Shown: positions 1-6,299 of the stretch, in pieces
Layout of the letters: the number at the start of each line of letters is the position of its first letter
Numbering within the stretch: the stretch's first letter is position 1
Source of the DNA: an uncultured Microbacteriaceae bacterium
GTDB taxonomy: Bacteria; Actinomycetota; Actinomycetes; Actinomycetales; Microbacteriaceae
Direction: 5' to 3'
Assembly: GCA_903882245.1 (NCBI GenBank)
Contig: CAIRWJ010000017.1
Coordinates: 1-13,360 of the forward strand
Length of the DNA: 13,360 nucleotides
The notes under the pieces: generated by a model
What the model saw: only the letters and a program-made list of their open reading frames with translations
Database searches by the model: none
Told to the model about the DNA's origin: nothing
Position numbers and translations under genes: made by a program

Positions 1-2
1 AT

Positions 3-335
3 ATCGAAGACCCCTTTGTCGAATCACGGTCAATCGCGCGGGTTAATCTGGTGGATGGCGCCGTCGCGACGTCGAGCACGCTCAAGCGAACGTGGGATAA
101 CGATGGCCGCCTGGCGAATCACCTCATCGACGTTCATACCGGTCAATCGATGGAGTCCAATGTCGTTACTGTCTCGGTCGTCGCGGTCTCAGCAGGAATT
201 GCGGAAGTAATCACGAAGGCAGGGTTCACGCGACGCGACTTCCTCACCTGGGCGCCCACGCTCGGAGCGGCAGCGTTCGTCATCTATCGTGATGGTACAA
301 CGGCACAGACAGTCAACTGGAAGGACTATTCGTGA
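3..335 (+). CDS. apbE: FAD:protein FMN transferase (ApbE-like), C-terminal part
   Basis: The reading frame is open from the left edge, so only the last 110 residues are present. ApbE enzymes covalently attach FMN from FAD to a Thr of exported FMN-binding proteins. Seen here: a GAVATSS segment at fragment residues 19-25, then a K-R-x-W stretch, and an HLIDVHTG segment, equivalent to the family's conserved ATSG...HIIDPxTG core. A V/A-rich strand follows (VVTVSVVAVSA). The usual D-A-x-x-T metal site near the C-terminus reads AEVITKAG here, so the Asp/Thr pair is not canonical; this may be a subfamily variant. The stop codon overlaps the GTG of the next gene by 4 bp (GTGA), so the two are very likely co-translated. 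The family call rests on motif recognition in a fragment. Confidence 0.75.
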   Translation: MEDPFVESRSIARVNLVDGAVATSSTLKRTWDNDGRLANHLIDVHTGQSMESNVVTVSVVAVSAGIAEVITKAGFTRRDFLTWAPTLGAAAFVIYRDGTTAQTVNWKDYS

Positions 336-1906
336 ACGACCCACACATCTGGTGGTACGTCTCTCGCGTGAGCGCACTCACCGCGTGGGGCCTTATGTCA
401 TTTTCACTCGTGTGGGGTGTCTTGCTTTCAAGCCGAGTTTTTCGCGGGCTCGACAACCCAGCATGGCTAAAGGATCTTCACAAATACCTCAGCACACTGA
501 CAGTTCTCCTCGCGAGCGTTCACACGCTCGCCCTAACACTTGACCCTTATGTCAAATTCGATGCCGCAGATCTTTTCATACCCGGTGTCGCGACATACGA
601 GGGCGCAACAGAGCTAATCAATCTTGCGCTTGCCATCGGTGTCGTTGCGATGTGGGTTATGTCTGTCGTGTACCTCAGCTCGCTCGTGATGGATAAGTTG
701 CCACGTGCGCTGTGGAAAGCAATCCACTATGCGTCCTATTTCGTCTTCTTTGCAATCGGCATCCATGCAGCATTTTCGGGATCCGATGTCGGGTCATGGT
801 GGTACGCGGCAGTATCAATCTTTGTCATTTCGATGGCCATGATTGCGCTCATGATTAGGTTCGCCGTGATCGCGCTGCGGGAACGGCGCGCAGTTGCTGA
901 CGCGAAGGTGTCCGCACTGCGAATCGCTGCTCAAGCCGAACGCGACGCTGTGGTCCTCGAAAATCCCGATGAGGACAGTCGCGACAAGCGAACAATGGTT
1001 GTGCAAAAAGTCACGCGTCACGCTAAGGACGTTCTCGGAATTCGACTCATACCGGTTGGCGGGGGTCGAACCGCATGGTGGGATGCAGGATCGCACATAA
1101 CCCTTCACCTTCCCAACGGTATGGAACGCCAGTATTCCCTCTGCGGCGACAGCACCGACCGCACGGGTTACGACATCGCCGTGCTCGACACTCACGGGCC
1201 AGAGGGTGGTTCGACCTGGATACACAACAACGTCAAAGCGGGAACTGTCATGACCGTCAGCGGACCGCGCAATCATTTTCCTCTCGTCCCGGCGCGAACC
1301 TATTTGTTCATTGCCGGCGGAATCGGAATCACCCCAATCCGAGCCATGATTGAATCCCTCCCTGCAAAACGAGACTGGCGCTTGTTGTATTTGGGCAAGA
1401 ACAAGGATGGAATGGCCTTTGCCGACGACGTCGTTTCCGAATACGGAAAACGTGTTACCGTTCACGAATCTGACACCGCGGGTCGTTTCGACCTATCCGA
1501 ATTGTTGGAATCAACCAACGCAGATGTCTATTGCTGTGGTCCTGAAACGCTGATGTCGGAGATCGAACAACGGGTTGAACGTAATCGAGCCCACGTCGAG
1601 CGCTTCAACCCTGTACTCCGCGAAATCGAGGGTGGCGCAAAACCGTTTGTTGTGCGACTCGCATCTACGGGACGAAAAGTCAATGTTGCCGCGAATGTCT
1701 CGATTGCGGATGCGCTTGTGAAAGCGGGCGTTCCTATTGATACGTCATGTGGCAAAGGGGTGTGTGGAACGTGTGAGACTCGGGTCGTTGATGGAAAACC
1801 GAGTCACCTCGACAGCGTGATGCCTGATGCGGACAAAGACAAACTAGGAGTCATGTACCCCTGTGTGTCACGCGCGGACGGTGCCGAAATTACGCTTGAC
1901 GCTTAG
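332..1906 (+). CDS. Ferric-reductase-like membrane domain fused to flavin/NAD reductase and 2Fe-2S ferredoxin
   Basis: The product has 524 residues. Residues about 8-185 form a multi-helix membrane domain with two His pairs at haem-ligand-like spacing, H50/H64 and H132/H145, as in ferric reductase/NOX-type transmembrane domains. A charged linker (about 182-220) leads to a reductase module: a flavin-binding RQYS at 266-269, a nucleotide-binding GGIGITP at 329-335 and a CCGP motif at 401-404. The C-terminal plant-type ferredoxin has Cys473, Cys478, Cys481 and Cys511 (C-x4-C-x2-C-x29-C). The order flavin-NAD-2Fe2S is that of phthalate dioxygenase reductases. The likely role is to pass electrons from cytoplasmic NAD(P)H through haem across the membrane, possibly to an FMN protein modified by the upstream ApbE; the acceptor is not visible. 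The GTG start is supported by GGAAGGA 6 nt upstream and a 4-bp overlap with apbE. Confidence 0.88.
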   Translation: MNDPHIWWYVSRVSALTAWGLMSFSLVWGVLLSSRVFRGLDNPAWLKDLHKYLSTLTVLLASVHTLALTLDPYVKFDAADLFIPGVATYEGATELINLALAIGVVAMWVMSVVYLSSLVMDKLPRALWKAIHYASYFVFFAIGIHAAFSGSDVGSWWYAAVSIFVISMAMIALMIRFAVIALRERRAVADAKVSALRIAAQAERDAVVLENPDEDSRDKRTMVVQKVTRHAKDVLGIRLIPVGGGRTAWWDAGSHITLHLPNGMERQYSLCGDSTDRTGYDIAVLDTHGPEGGSTWIHNNVKAGTVMTVSGPRNHFPLVPARTYLFIAGGIGITPIRAMIESLPAKRDWRLLYLGKNKDGMAFADDVVSEYGKRVTVHESDTAGRFDLSELLESTNADVYCCGPETLMSEIEQRVERNRAHVERFNPVLREIEGGAKPFVVRLASTGRKVNVAANVSIADALVKAGVPIDTSCGKGVCGTCETRVVDGKPSHLDSVMPDADKDKLGVMYPCVSRADGAEITLDA

Positions 1907-2196
1907 TCGACATCGAACTCATCATCAATCCACGCGTTGTCATCAGTTCGCAACACCTGCCACGCGACATACGCCGCACCAGCGACAATCGCAACCGCAA
2001 GCCCCGTAGCGATAAAGCCACCTATCCCTGACCTCTTGGGTGCGAGCGGAGTTTTCTGGACGAGTTTTCTACCCGCAAGTTGCGTCAATTCGGAAAGCAA
2101 CTTTCCAGCGGACTCAATTACGTCACGCTGACGGCCAAATGCTGAGTTTGCGGCGTCTCGAAACAACGCACGTTCCCTCGAATACGACTTCGCCAT
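1903..2196 (-). CDS. Small single-pass membrane protein of unknown function
   Basis: The product has 97 residues. I do not recognise a family. The N-terminal half (1-55) is basic and probably helical and soluble; one hydrophobic segment spans about residues 58-81; the tail is strongly acidic (TDDNAWIDDEFDVD). Positive charges before the helix suggest a cytoplasmic N-terminus. The frame extends upstream, but ATG at 2196 is chosen because GAAGGAG lies 5 nt before it. The gene is divergent from ppiA, the position held by small membrane protein Rv0008c beside ppiA in Mycobacterium tuberculosis; this is a positional parallel only. Its 3' end overlaps the convergent oxidoreductase gene by 4 bp, leaving no room for a separate terminator. 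Confidence 0.8.
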   Translation of the reverse strand: MAKSYSRERALFRDAANSAFGRQRDVIESAGKLLSELTQLAGRKLVQKTPLAPKRSGIGGFIATGLAVAIVAGAAYVAWQVLRTDDNAWIDDEFDVD

Positions 2197-2201
2197 CGTT
2201 A

Positions 2202-2208
2202 CTCCTTC
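2202..2208 (-). promoter_or_regulatory. Shine-Dalgarno site of the 97-residue membrane protein
   Basis: Read on the - strand this is GAAGGAG, ending 5 nt before ATG at 2196. It is one of the strongest ribosome binding sites in the window. It decides the start in favour of the 97-residue product over a frame-extended one beginning at 2307. Confidence 0.75.
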
Positions 2209-2270
2209 GACCTCTACATTATGACTCACCAATGTCTCGAACGCACATCGAGACGAGGCAGAATAGACGT

Positions 2271-2792
2271 ATGTCAATTCATACACAGTCCGCAACAATC
2301 CACACAAATCTCGGGGATATCCGGATCAATCTGTTTGGAAATCACGCACCGATTACGGTGGCGAATTTTGTCGGTCTTGCCGACGGAACCACGGAATGGA
2401 CGCACCCACAGTCGGGGGAAAAGATGACCACGGCGCTGTACAACGGCGTCGTCTTCCATCGAATCATTCCTGGTTTCATGATTCAGGGTGGCGATCCTCT
2501 CGGAATGGGTTTCGGTGGACCTGGCTACCAGTTCGACGATGAGATTCACCCAGAACTAAACTTCAGCCAGCCCTTTATCTTGGCGATGGCTAACTCCGGC
2601 CCCGGAACGAACGGATCGCAGTTCTTTATCACCACCGCACCAACGCCGTGGCTTCAAGCAAAACATACGATCTTCGGCGAGGTCGCGGACGACGAGTCCC
2701 GCGCCGTCGTGACGGCAATCGAATCAGTTCCGACAGGGGCGAACGACAAGCCGATTGAGCCAGTCGTGATGTCACACATCACCGTTTCGTGA
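2271..2792 (+). CDS. ppiA: Cyclophilin-type peptidyl-prolyl cis-trans isomerase
   Basis: The 173-residue protein is close to the usual size of bacterial cyclophilins. It catalyses cis-trans isomerisation of X-Pro bonds during folding. Active-site landmarks are FHRIIPGFMIQGGDP at 63-77 (catalytic Arg64; Phe69 and Gln72 in the pocket), the MANSGPGTNGSQFFIT block at 107-122, Trp127 and His132. There is no signal peptide, so it should be cytoplasmic. ATG 2271 is preferred because it aligns with the usual N-terminus; an in-frame ATG at 2232 would add 13 residues. Neither has a good Shine-Dalgarno; a CAGAAT at 2259-2264 could be a -10 element of a leaderless transcript. The stop overlaps the rhomboid GTG by 4 bp. 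Its place near crgA and pknB is conserved in Actinobacteria. Confidence 0.95.
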   Translation: MSIHTQSATIHTNLGDIRINLFGNHAPITVANFVGLADGTTEWTHPQSGEKMTTALYNGVVFHRIIPGFMIQGGDPLGMGFGGPGYQFDDEIHPELNFSQPFILAMANSGPGTNGSQFFITTAPTPWLQAKHTIFGEVADDESRAVVTAIESVPTGANDKPIEPVVMSHITVS

Positions 2793-3346
2793 CAAGCCAA
2801 TTGTGGTCGAGTATTCGACGGAGTAGAACACCGGCCACCTTCGCACTATTGGGCGTAATCGCGCTCGGGTACGTTGCTCAGTTCGTGTTTGGTGAATCCC
2901 TTGTTTACTCCTTCGGTTTTTACCCGCCATTGATGTGGGCGGAACCGTGGCGTTTGATCACGTCGGCTTTCATTCACAGCGGAATCATGCACGTCATGTT
3001 TAATGGTTACTCACTGTGGGTTCTTGGCAACCTGATCGAACGCGTGATCGGATCGGCACGATTCCTGATCATTTTCACCGTGTCCGTCATCACCGGATGC
3101 CTCGCCGTCACATTACTAAGCCCGGACTCATTGACGGTCGGCGCATCAGCGGGGATCTTCGGTCTCTTTTCCGCACTTTTCGTGATCAACCGAGGATTTG
3201 GCGGCAACAACGTTTCTCTCCTCGCCATCATTGGTCTCAACCTTGCAATTGGATTCATCGTGCCGGGAATTGCTTGGGAGGCTCACGTGGGTGGGTTAAT
3301 CGGTGGACTTGTGACGACGTTTCTATTGCGCCGCGCACGGCGCTGA
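2789..3346 (+). CDS. Rhomboid family intramembrane serine protease
   Basis: The 185-residue protein should have six membrane helices. Rhomboids cleave transmembrane substrates with a Ser-His dyad. Visible are GASAG with catalytic Ser120 (118-122), His166 in the last-helix AHVGG motif, and HVMFN (68-72) in the second helix, the oxyanion-side H-x3-N motif. A WR element (residues 54-55) lies in the first loop. Start GTG 2789 overlaps the ppiA stop (GTGA), with no separate Shine-Dalgarno, so translation is probably coupled to ppiA. Rhomboid genes follow ppiA in other actinobacteria, for example Corynebacterium. The substrate is not known; the neighbouring envelope proteins are candidates only by proximity. 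Confidence 0.93.
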   Translation: MTSQLWSSIRRSRTPATFALLGVIALGYVAQFVFGESLVYSFGFYPPLMWAEPWRLITSAFIHSGIMHVMFNGYSLWVLGNLIERVIGSARFLIIFTVSVITGCLAVTLLSPDSLTVGASAGIFGLFSALFVINRGFGGNNVSLLAIIGLNLAIGFIVPGIAWEAHVGGLIGGLVTTFLLRRARR

Positions 3347-3352
3347 GACAAC

Positions 3353-3384
3353 TTATTCACAGAGTTATCCACATGAGTGGATAA
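3353..3384. promoter_or_regulatory. Cluster of three DnaA-box-like 9-mers
   Basis: TTATTCACA (3353-3361) and the bacterial consensus DnaA box TTATCCACA (3365-3373) lie in the same orientation, separated by GAG. A third box, read on the - strand as TTATCCACT, occupies 3376-3384. Boxes two and three form a perfect inverted repeat with 8-bp arms (3365-3372 and 3377-3384) around ATGA. The cluster fills most of the gap between the convergent rhomboid and crgA genes. The matches are direct sequence observations; DnaA binding is inferred. Confidence 0.6.
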
Positions 3385-3400
3385 TTACACTGTTGTAATT
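3383..3400. terminator. AT-rich hairpin between convergent genes
   Basis: AATTACA (3383-3389) pairs perfectly with TGTAATT (3394-3400) across a CTGT loop. The stem is short and AT-rich with no clear T-tract, so it would be a weak intrinsic terminator. It sits just beyond the crgA and rhomboid stops and could end either transcript, alone or with the adjacent 3365-3384 inverted repeat. Alternatively, it may be part of the DnaA-binding region as an easily melted element. Confidence 0.3.
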
Positions 3401-3405
3401 CGTGG

Positions 3406-3651
3406 CTAACGCCAACGAGTGGTCATCAGGAACCCGATGAACATTAAACCAAAACCGATAACGATGTTGAGCGCGCCGACCGACGGAATCGGAAACATAC
3501 CAGCGCTGACATAGAACGTCAAAATCCACACAAGTCCGAGAATCATGAAGCCAAACATGATCGGCTTGAACCAGATCGGGTTAGGGGCATCCTGCGCGGC
3601 GCGCGACGAACTGTTGCTGGGGTAAGCGTCGTCGAGAGTTTTATTAGCCAT
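3406..3651 (-). CDS. crgA: Cell division protein CrgA
   Basis: The 81-residue protein has two membrane helices (about 30-50 and 58-77), a soluble polar N-terminus and a W-R end, all typical of CrgA. The conserved NPxWxxP segment precedes helix 1 (residues 24-30) and a GFGLMF-type segment lies in helix 2. CrgA is a small actinobacterial membrane protein that interacts with FtsZ, FtsQ, FtsI and related divisome proteins and coordinates septal wall synthesis. ATG 3651 has no Shine-Dalgarno; a TATGCT -10-like hexamer ends exactly 7 nt before the A of ATG, so the mRNA is probably leaderless. The gene is divergent from the sortase genes and convergent with the rhomboid gene. Confidence 0.95.
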   Translation of the reverse strand: MANKTLDDAYPSNSSSRAAQDAPNPIWFKPIMFGFMILGLVWILTFYVSAGMFPIPSVGALNIVIGFGLMFIGFLMTTRWR

Positions 3652-3657
3652 ATATCA

Positions 3658-3663
3658 AGCATA
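3658..3663 (-). promoter_or_regulatory. Putative -10 element of crgA (leaderless)
   Basis: On the - strand 3663-3658 reads TATGCT, matching TAnnnT. With normal spacing the +1 would fall on 3651, the first base of the crgA ATG. A weak -35-like TTACGA lies 17 nt further upstream (3686-3681). No Shine-Dalgarno precedes the ATG, consistent with leaderless translation. Confidence 0.45.
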
Positions 3664-3694
3664 CCGATACCCGATTGTGCTCGTAAACCGCAGT

Positions 3695-3700
3695 TACACT
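3695..3700 (+). promoter_or_regulatory. Putative -10 element of the first sortase gene (leaderless or nearly so)
   Basis: TACACT matches TAnnnT and places +1 at about 3707-3708, on or next to the GTG start at 3708. No convincing -35 is visible at standard spacing. GGAG at 3702-3705 is too close to the GTG to act as a normal ribosome binding site, favouring a leaderless reading. Confidence 0.35.
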
Positions 3701-3707
3701 TGGAGAT

Positions 3708-4661
3708 GTGCCCCCTCGATTCGACAATCCAAACTTTCGGACACCCAAAACAGAAAGGCGTCGTCGAAAAGCCGCTGACGCCGGTTCGATGGTGACTGGC
3801 CGAACATATACTCTGCGAGAACCACCGAAGAGCAATGAACGGGTTGACGAGATTGTCATCCGGAAGCGCCCTCGGTCCATCATTGACTGGCGCGGAATTG
3901 GAATTCTCGTCACGACAAGAGAATTTGTCGACCGGGCCATCGGAATTGCCGGTGAAGTGTTGATGACTGCGGGAATGTTTGTTCTCTTGTTTCTCGGATG
4001 GCATGTGTGGTTCAACGATCTGGTTCAGGGTGCAGCCCAGGACAAAACGTCCGCATCGCTGTCACAACAGTGGCAAATCGCAACAAGCGGGCAAACTGAA
4101 TTCGATCGTGCGATTGGTTCATCGGACGGCGCTTTTCTCACGTCGATGCCGCCTGTTATGCCGCGAGTTAACGACGCCGAGGCTTTTGCAAACCTCATCA
4201 TTCCCCGTTTTGGCGAGAGGTATGTGCGCACTATTGCGGAATCAGTTGATGTTGCGACTGTCCTCAACAACACCGCAACATCAGTAGGCCACTATCCGAA
4301 CACCAACCTTCTCGGTGAGTTTGGAAATTTTGCGATTGCGGGCCACCGCACGACTTACGGCGCGGCATTCGGCTGGGTCGACAATTTGCGGGTGGGCGAC
4401 CGCATCTACATTGAAACCGAAAAAGGTTGGTACATCTATCGCTTTCGGAACTTGGAATTCGTCTACCCCAGCGAGGTCTCTGTGCTGAATCCTGTCCCAC
4501 AGACCACCATCGGTGCACAAGAACGCATTCTGACGATTACAACCTGTCACCCGAAATTGTCGGCAGCGGAACGATTCATCGCATACTCGGTTTTTGAATC
4601 CTTCGTACCCCGGGAAAACGGCACACCGACGGAGGTGTCGGCTGTGGTGGGCCGTGATTAA
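3708..4661 (+). CDS. srtE1: Class E sortase, first of tandem pair
   Basis: The 317-residue sortase has a long basic cytoplasmic N-terminus (1-75), one membrane helix at about 79-101, and an extracytoplasmic catalytic domain. The active site is His213 (NFAIAGHRTTYG), Cys280 in the TITTC motif and Arg289 in AERFIAYS. Class E sortases of Actinobacteria cleave LAxTG-type sorting signals and join the protein to peptidoglycan. Paired srtE genes near crgA and pknB are known in Streptomyces, where they anchor chaplins. No candidate substrate with a sorting signal is encoded here. GTG 3708 is supported by the -10-like TACACT; ATG at 3789 (Met28) is an alternative that would shorten the cytoplasmic tail. 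Confidence 0.9.
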   Translation: MPPRFDNPNFRTPKTERRRRKAADAGSMVTGRTYTLREPPKSNERVDEIVIRKRPRSIIDWRGIGILVTTREFVDRAIGIAGEVLMTAGMFVLLFLGWHVWFNDLVQGAAQDKTSASLSQQWQIATSGQTEFDRAIGSSDGAFLTSMPPVMPRVNDAEAFANLIIPRFGERYVRTIAESVDVATVLNNTATSVGHYPNTNLLGEFGNFAIAGHRTTYGAAFGWVDNLRVGDRIYIETEKGWYIYRFRNLEFVYPSEVSVLNPVPQTTIGAQERILTITTCHPKLSAAERFIAYSVFESFVPRENGTPTEVSAVVGRD

Positions 4662-4666
4662 CAGTC

Positions 4667-5437
4667 ATGTCATCTCGTCGCGCGATGAATCGGCAACGCA
4701 AAAGTGCGCGTCTACGTGAGATTGTGAGTGATGTCCTGGTCACTATCGGCGTCCTCAGTTTGTTTTTCTACCTGTGGTATGTCTGGCTTGGAGATCTCGT
4801 CGCGGGTGCTCAGCAGGACGCAGCAGCAGCATCTCTCTCCGAATCGTGGGACGTAACGGTACCCCGCGCCATCGAGTTCAATCGGGAAATTGGTAGCTCG
4901 AAGGGAGTGGGCCGGTCACCGAATCCGCCTGTCGTCCAACCGTCGCCAAAGGGGACATCATTTGCGACAATGATTGTCCCCAGATTCGGTAAACTTTTTG
5001 AAAGGACAATCAAAGAATCCGTCGATGTGAAGACCGTTCTCAATGACTCGACAACTGGCGTTGGGCATTATTCGTCAACTTCAGCACTCGGCGCTTTGGG
5101 GAATTTTGCACTCGCTGCGCACCGTGGAACCTTCGGTGCATCATTTGGGCAAATCGACCAACTTCGAGTCGGTGACCGAATTTACATTGAGACGCAAGAC
5201 GGATGGTACGTCTATCGATTTCGCAACATGGAATTTGTTTACGCTAGTGAATCGACCGTGCTCAGCGATGTCCCCAAGCTGTCCATTGTCGCAAAAGAAC
5301 GAATACTGACCATGACGACCTGCCACCCAAAAGGCACGATTTCAGAACGATTCATCGCATACTCAATCTTTGAATCGTTCGTGCCCCGCGGGAGGGGCGC
5401 CCCATCAGAGGTTGCCGACGCTGGACAAAATCCATGA
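4667..5437 (+). CDS. srtE2: Class E sortase, second of tandem pair
   Basis: The 256-residue product is a paralogue of the upstream sortase, very similar from about residue 100 on, including GDRIYIET, YRFRN and the FESFVPR end. The basic N-terminus is short and the membrane helix spans about residues 20-40. Catalytic residues are His152 (NFALAAHRGTFG), Cys219 (TMTTC) and Arg228 (SERFIAYS), all intact. It starts 5 nt after the stop of the first sortase without a clear Shine-Dalgarno, so it is probably co-translated. Compared with its neighbour it lacks about 55 N-terminal cytoplasmic residues. The pair may differ in substrate or work in sequence; the sequence does not decide this. Confidence 0.9.
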   Translation: MSSRRAMNRQRKSARLREIVSDVLVTIGVLSLFFYLWYVWLGDLVAGAQQDAAAASLSESWDVTVPRAIEFNREIGSSKGVGRSPNPPVVQPSPKGTSFATMIVPRFGKLFERTIKESVDVKTVLNDSTTGVGHYSSTSALGALGNFALAAHRGTFGASFGQIDQLRVGDRIYIETQDGWYVYRFRNMEFVYASESTVLSDVPKLSIVAKERILTMTTCHPKGTISERFIAYSIFESFVPRGRGAPSEVADAGQNP

Positions 5438-5502
5438 CAATGAACGGTAGCGTCAAATCGAAAGGCCATCGCGCAACAAAACCACCGAAGGGAACCGACT
5501 GA
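5434..5502 (+). CDS. Possible 22-residue basic microprotein
   Basis: An ATG at 5434 overlaps the sortase stop (ATGA) and opens a 22-codon frame ending in TGA at 5500-5502, only 2 nt before the ATG of the next gene. The peptide is Lys/Arg-rich (K8, K10, R13, K16, K19) with a PPKG near the end and no hydrophobic segment. The coupling geometry on both sides is suggestive, but a frame this short could arise by chance and no Shine-Dalgarno precedes it. It may instead be just the leader of the 52-residue gene. Confidence 0.25.
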   Translation: MTMNGSVKSKGHRATKPPKGTD

Positions 5503-5504
5503 AC

Positions 5505-5663
5505 ATGTACTCTGCACTGTGGCGAGTCCTTCCAGGACCACGTTGGCTAAAAGTTATTGAGGCGTTCGTCCTCGGCGTAGTAATTCTGTCCGTGTGCGTC
5601 GAATGGGTATTTCCGTGGGTTGCGGAAAACTTCATTCAATCCGAAACGACGGTGGGCCAGTGA
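5505..5663 (+). CDS. 52-residue membrane microprotein upstream of trpG/pabA
   Basis: The peptide begins MYSALWRVLPGPRWLK, has one hydrophobic helix at about residues 17-37, then a W-V-F-P-W-V segment and a short polar tail ending in TTVGQ. Small proteins with this MY-x-x-LWR-x-LPGP start and FPWV segment occur in this position in many actinobacteria, to my recollection. The function is unknown. GAAGGGA at 5487-5493 provides a Shine-Dalgarno, with an 11-nt gap. The stop overlaps the GTG of the amidotransferase by 4 bp (GTGA), which strongly supports translation. A membrane location is inferred from the helix. Confidence 0.8.
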   Translation: MYSALWRVLPGPRWLKVIEAFVLGVVILSVCVEWVFPWVAENFIQSETTVGQ

Positions 5664-6295
5664 CGAGAATTTTCGTTCTGGATAATTACGACTCGTTCGT
5701 TTACACGCTCGCTGGGTATATTCGACAGCTCGGAGCAGAAATCGACGTGATTCGAAATGACGCCTTCGACGAGGTCGAAATCCCCGAGCGGCTCAAAGGC
5801 TTTGATGGAATTCTCATCTCACCCGGCCCGGGAACCCCAGGGGATGCCGGATTGTCGATCCCGATCATCCGCTACGCGTTGGCCCACGATATCCCGTTGC
5901 TAGGAGTGTGTCTCGGCCACCAGGCCATCGCCGAAGCCATGGGCGGTGTCGTGACGCATGCCGACGAATTGATGCACGGAAAAACCAGTGCGGTTGTGCA
6001 CGAAAACTCGGTGTTGTTCGACGGTGTGCCAAGCCCGTTTCGCGCAACTCGATATCATTCCCTCGCCATCGTCGACGGGACAACTCCGGCGGAACTTCGC
6101 ATCACCGCTCGAACTGAGGGTGGGGTGATTATGGCGGTAGAACACGTCACCGCACCACTTTGGGGGGTCCAATTTCACCCCGAGTCGGTCATGACAGAAG
6201 GTGGCTACACGATGATCGGAAACTGGCTTGAATCAACTGGAATGGTCGGCGTCTCACAAGTTGCGCGAACACTCAGTCCGCTCTTGAACTCATGA
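5660..6295 (+). CDS. trpG: Glutamine amidotransferase of anthranilate / aminodeoxychorismate synthase
   Basis: The 211-residue class I amidotransferase releases ammonia from glutamine for a chorismate-using partner, giving anthranilate (tryptophan) or 4-amino-4-deoxychorismate (folate). Motifs: VLDNYDSF at 6-13, SPGPGTP (oxyanion strand) at 54-60, GVCLGHQ with nucleophile Cys84, and VQFHPES with His173 and Glu175. The GTG start 5660 overlaps the upstream microprotein stop; the frame is open further upstream but that would overrun the microprotein and lacks homology to the family start. No TrpE/PabB partner is nearby, so trpG and pabA cannot be told apart; this locus is conventionally annotated as either. 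It ends 4 bp from the convergent pknB stop. Confidence 0.93.
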   Translation: MTRIFVLDNYDSFVYTLAGYIRQLGAEIDVIRNDAFDEVEIPERLKGFDGILISPGPGTPGDAGLSIPIIRYALAHDIPLLGVCLGHQAIAEAMGGVVTHADELMHGKTSAVVHENSVLFDGVPSPFRATRYHSLAIVDGTTPAELRITARTEGGVIMAVEHVTAPLWGVQFHPESVMTEGGYTMIGNWLESTGMVGVSQVARTLSPLLNS

Positions 6296-6299
6296 GCAA

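Noticed and set aside
815..1465. 216-codon open frame on the - strand
   Set aside because: It lies wholly opposite the oxidoreductase gene, whose conserved motifs run through the same region. The translated product shows no recognisable domain and is a shadow frame.
2040..2270. Longer ppiA reading frame with an N-terminal extension
   Set aside because: The extension overlaps the divergent membrane-protein gene, has no homology to cyclophilins, and no ribosome binding site; the family N-terminus matches a start at 2271.
3347..3405. Calling the DnaA-box cluster the replication origin itself
   Set aside because: dnaA, dnaN and gyrase genes are not in the window, the gap is only 59 bp and no long AT-rich unwinding region is present. 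A DnaA-binding site is as far as the sequence allows.
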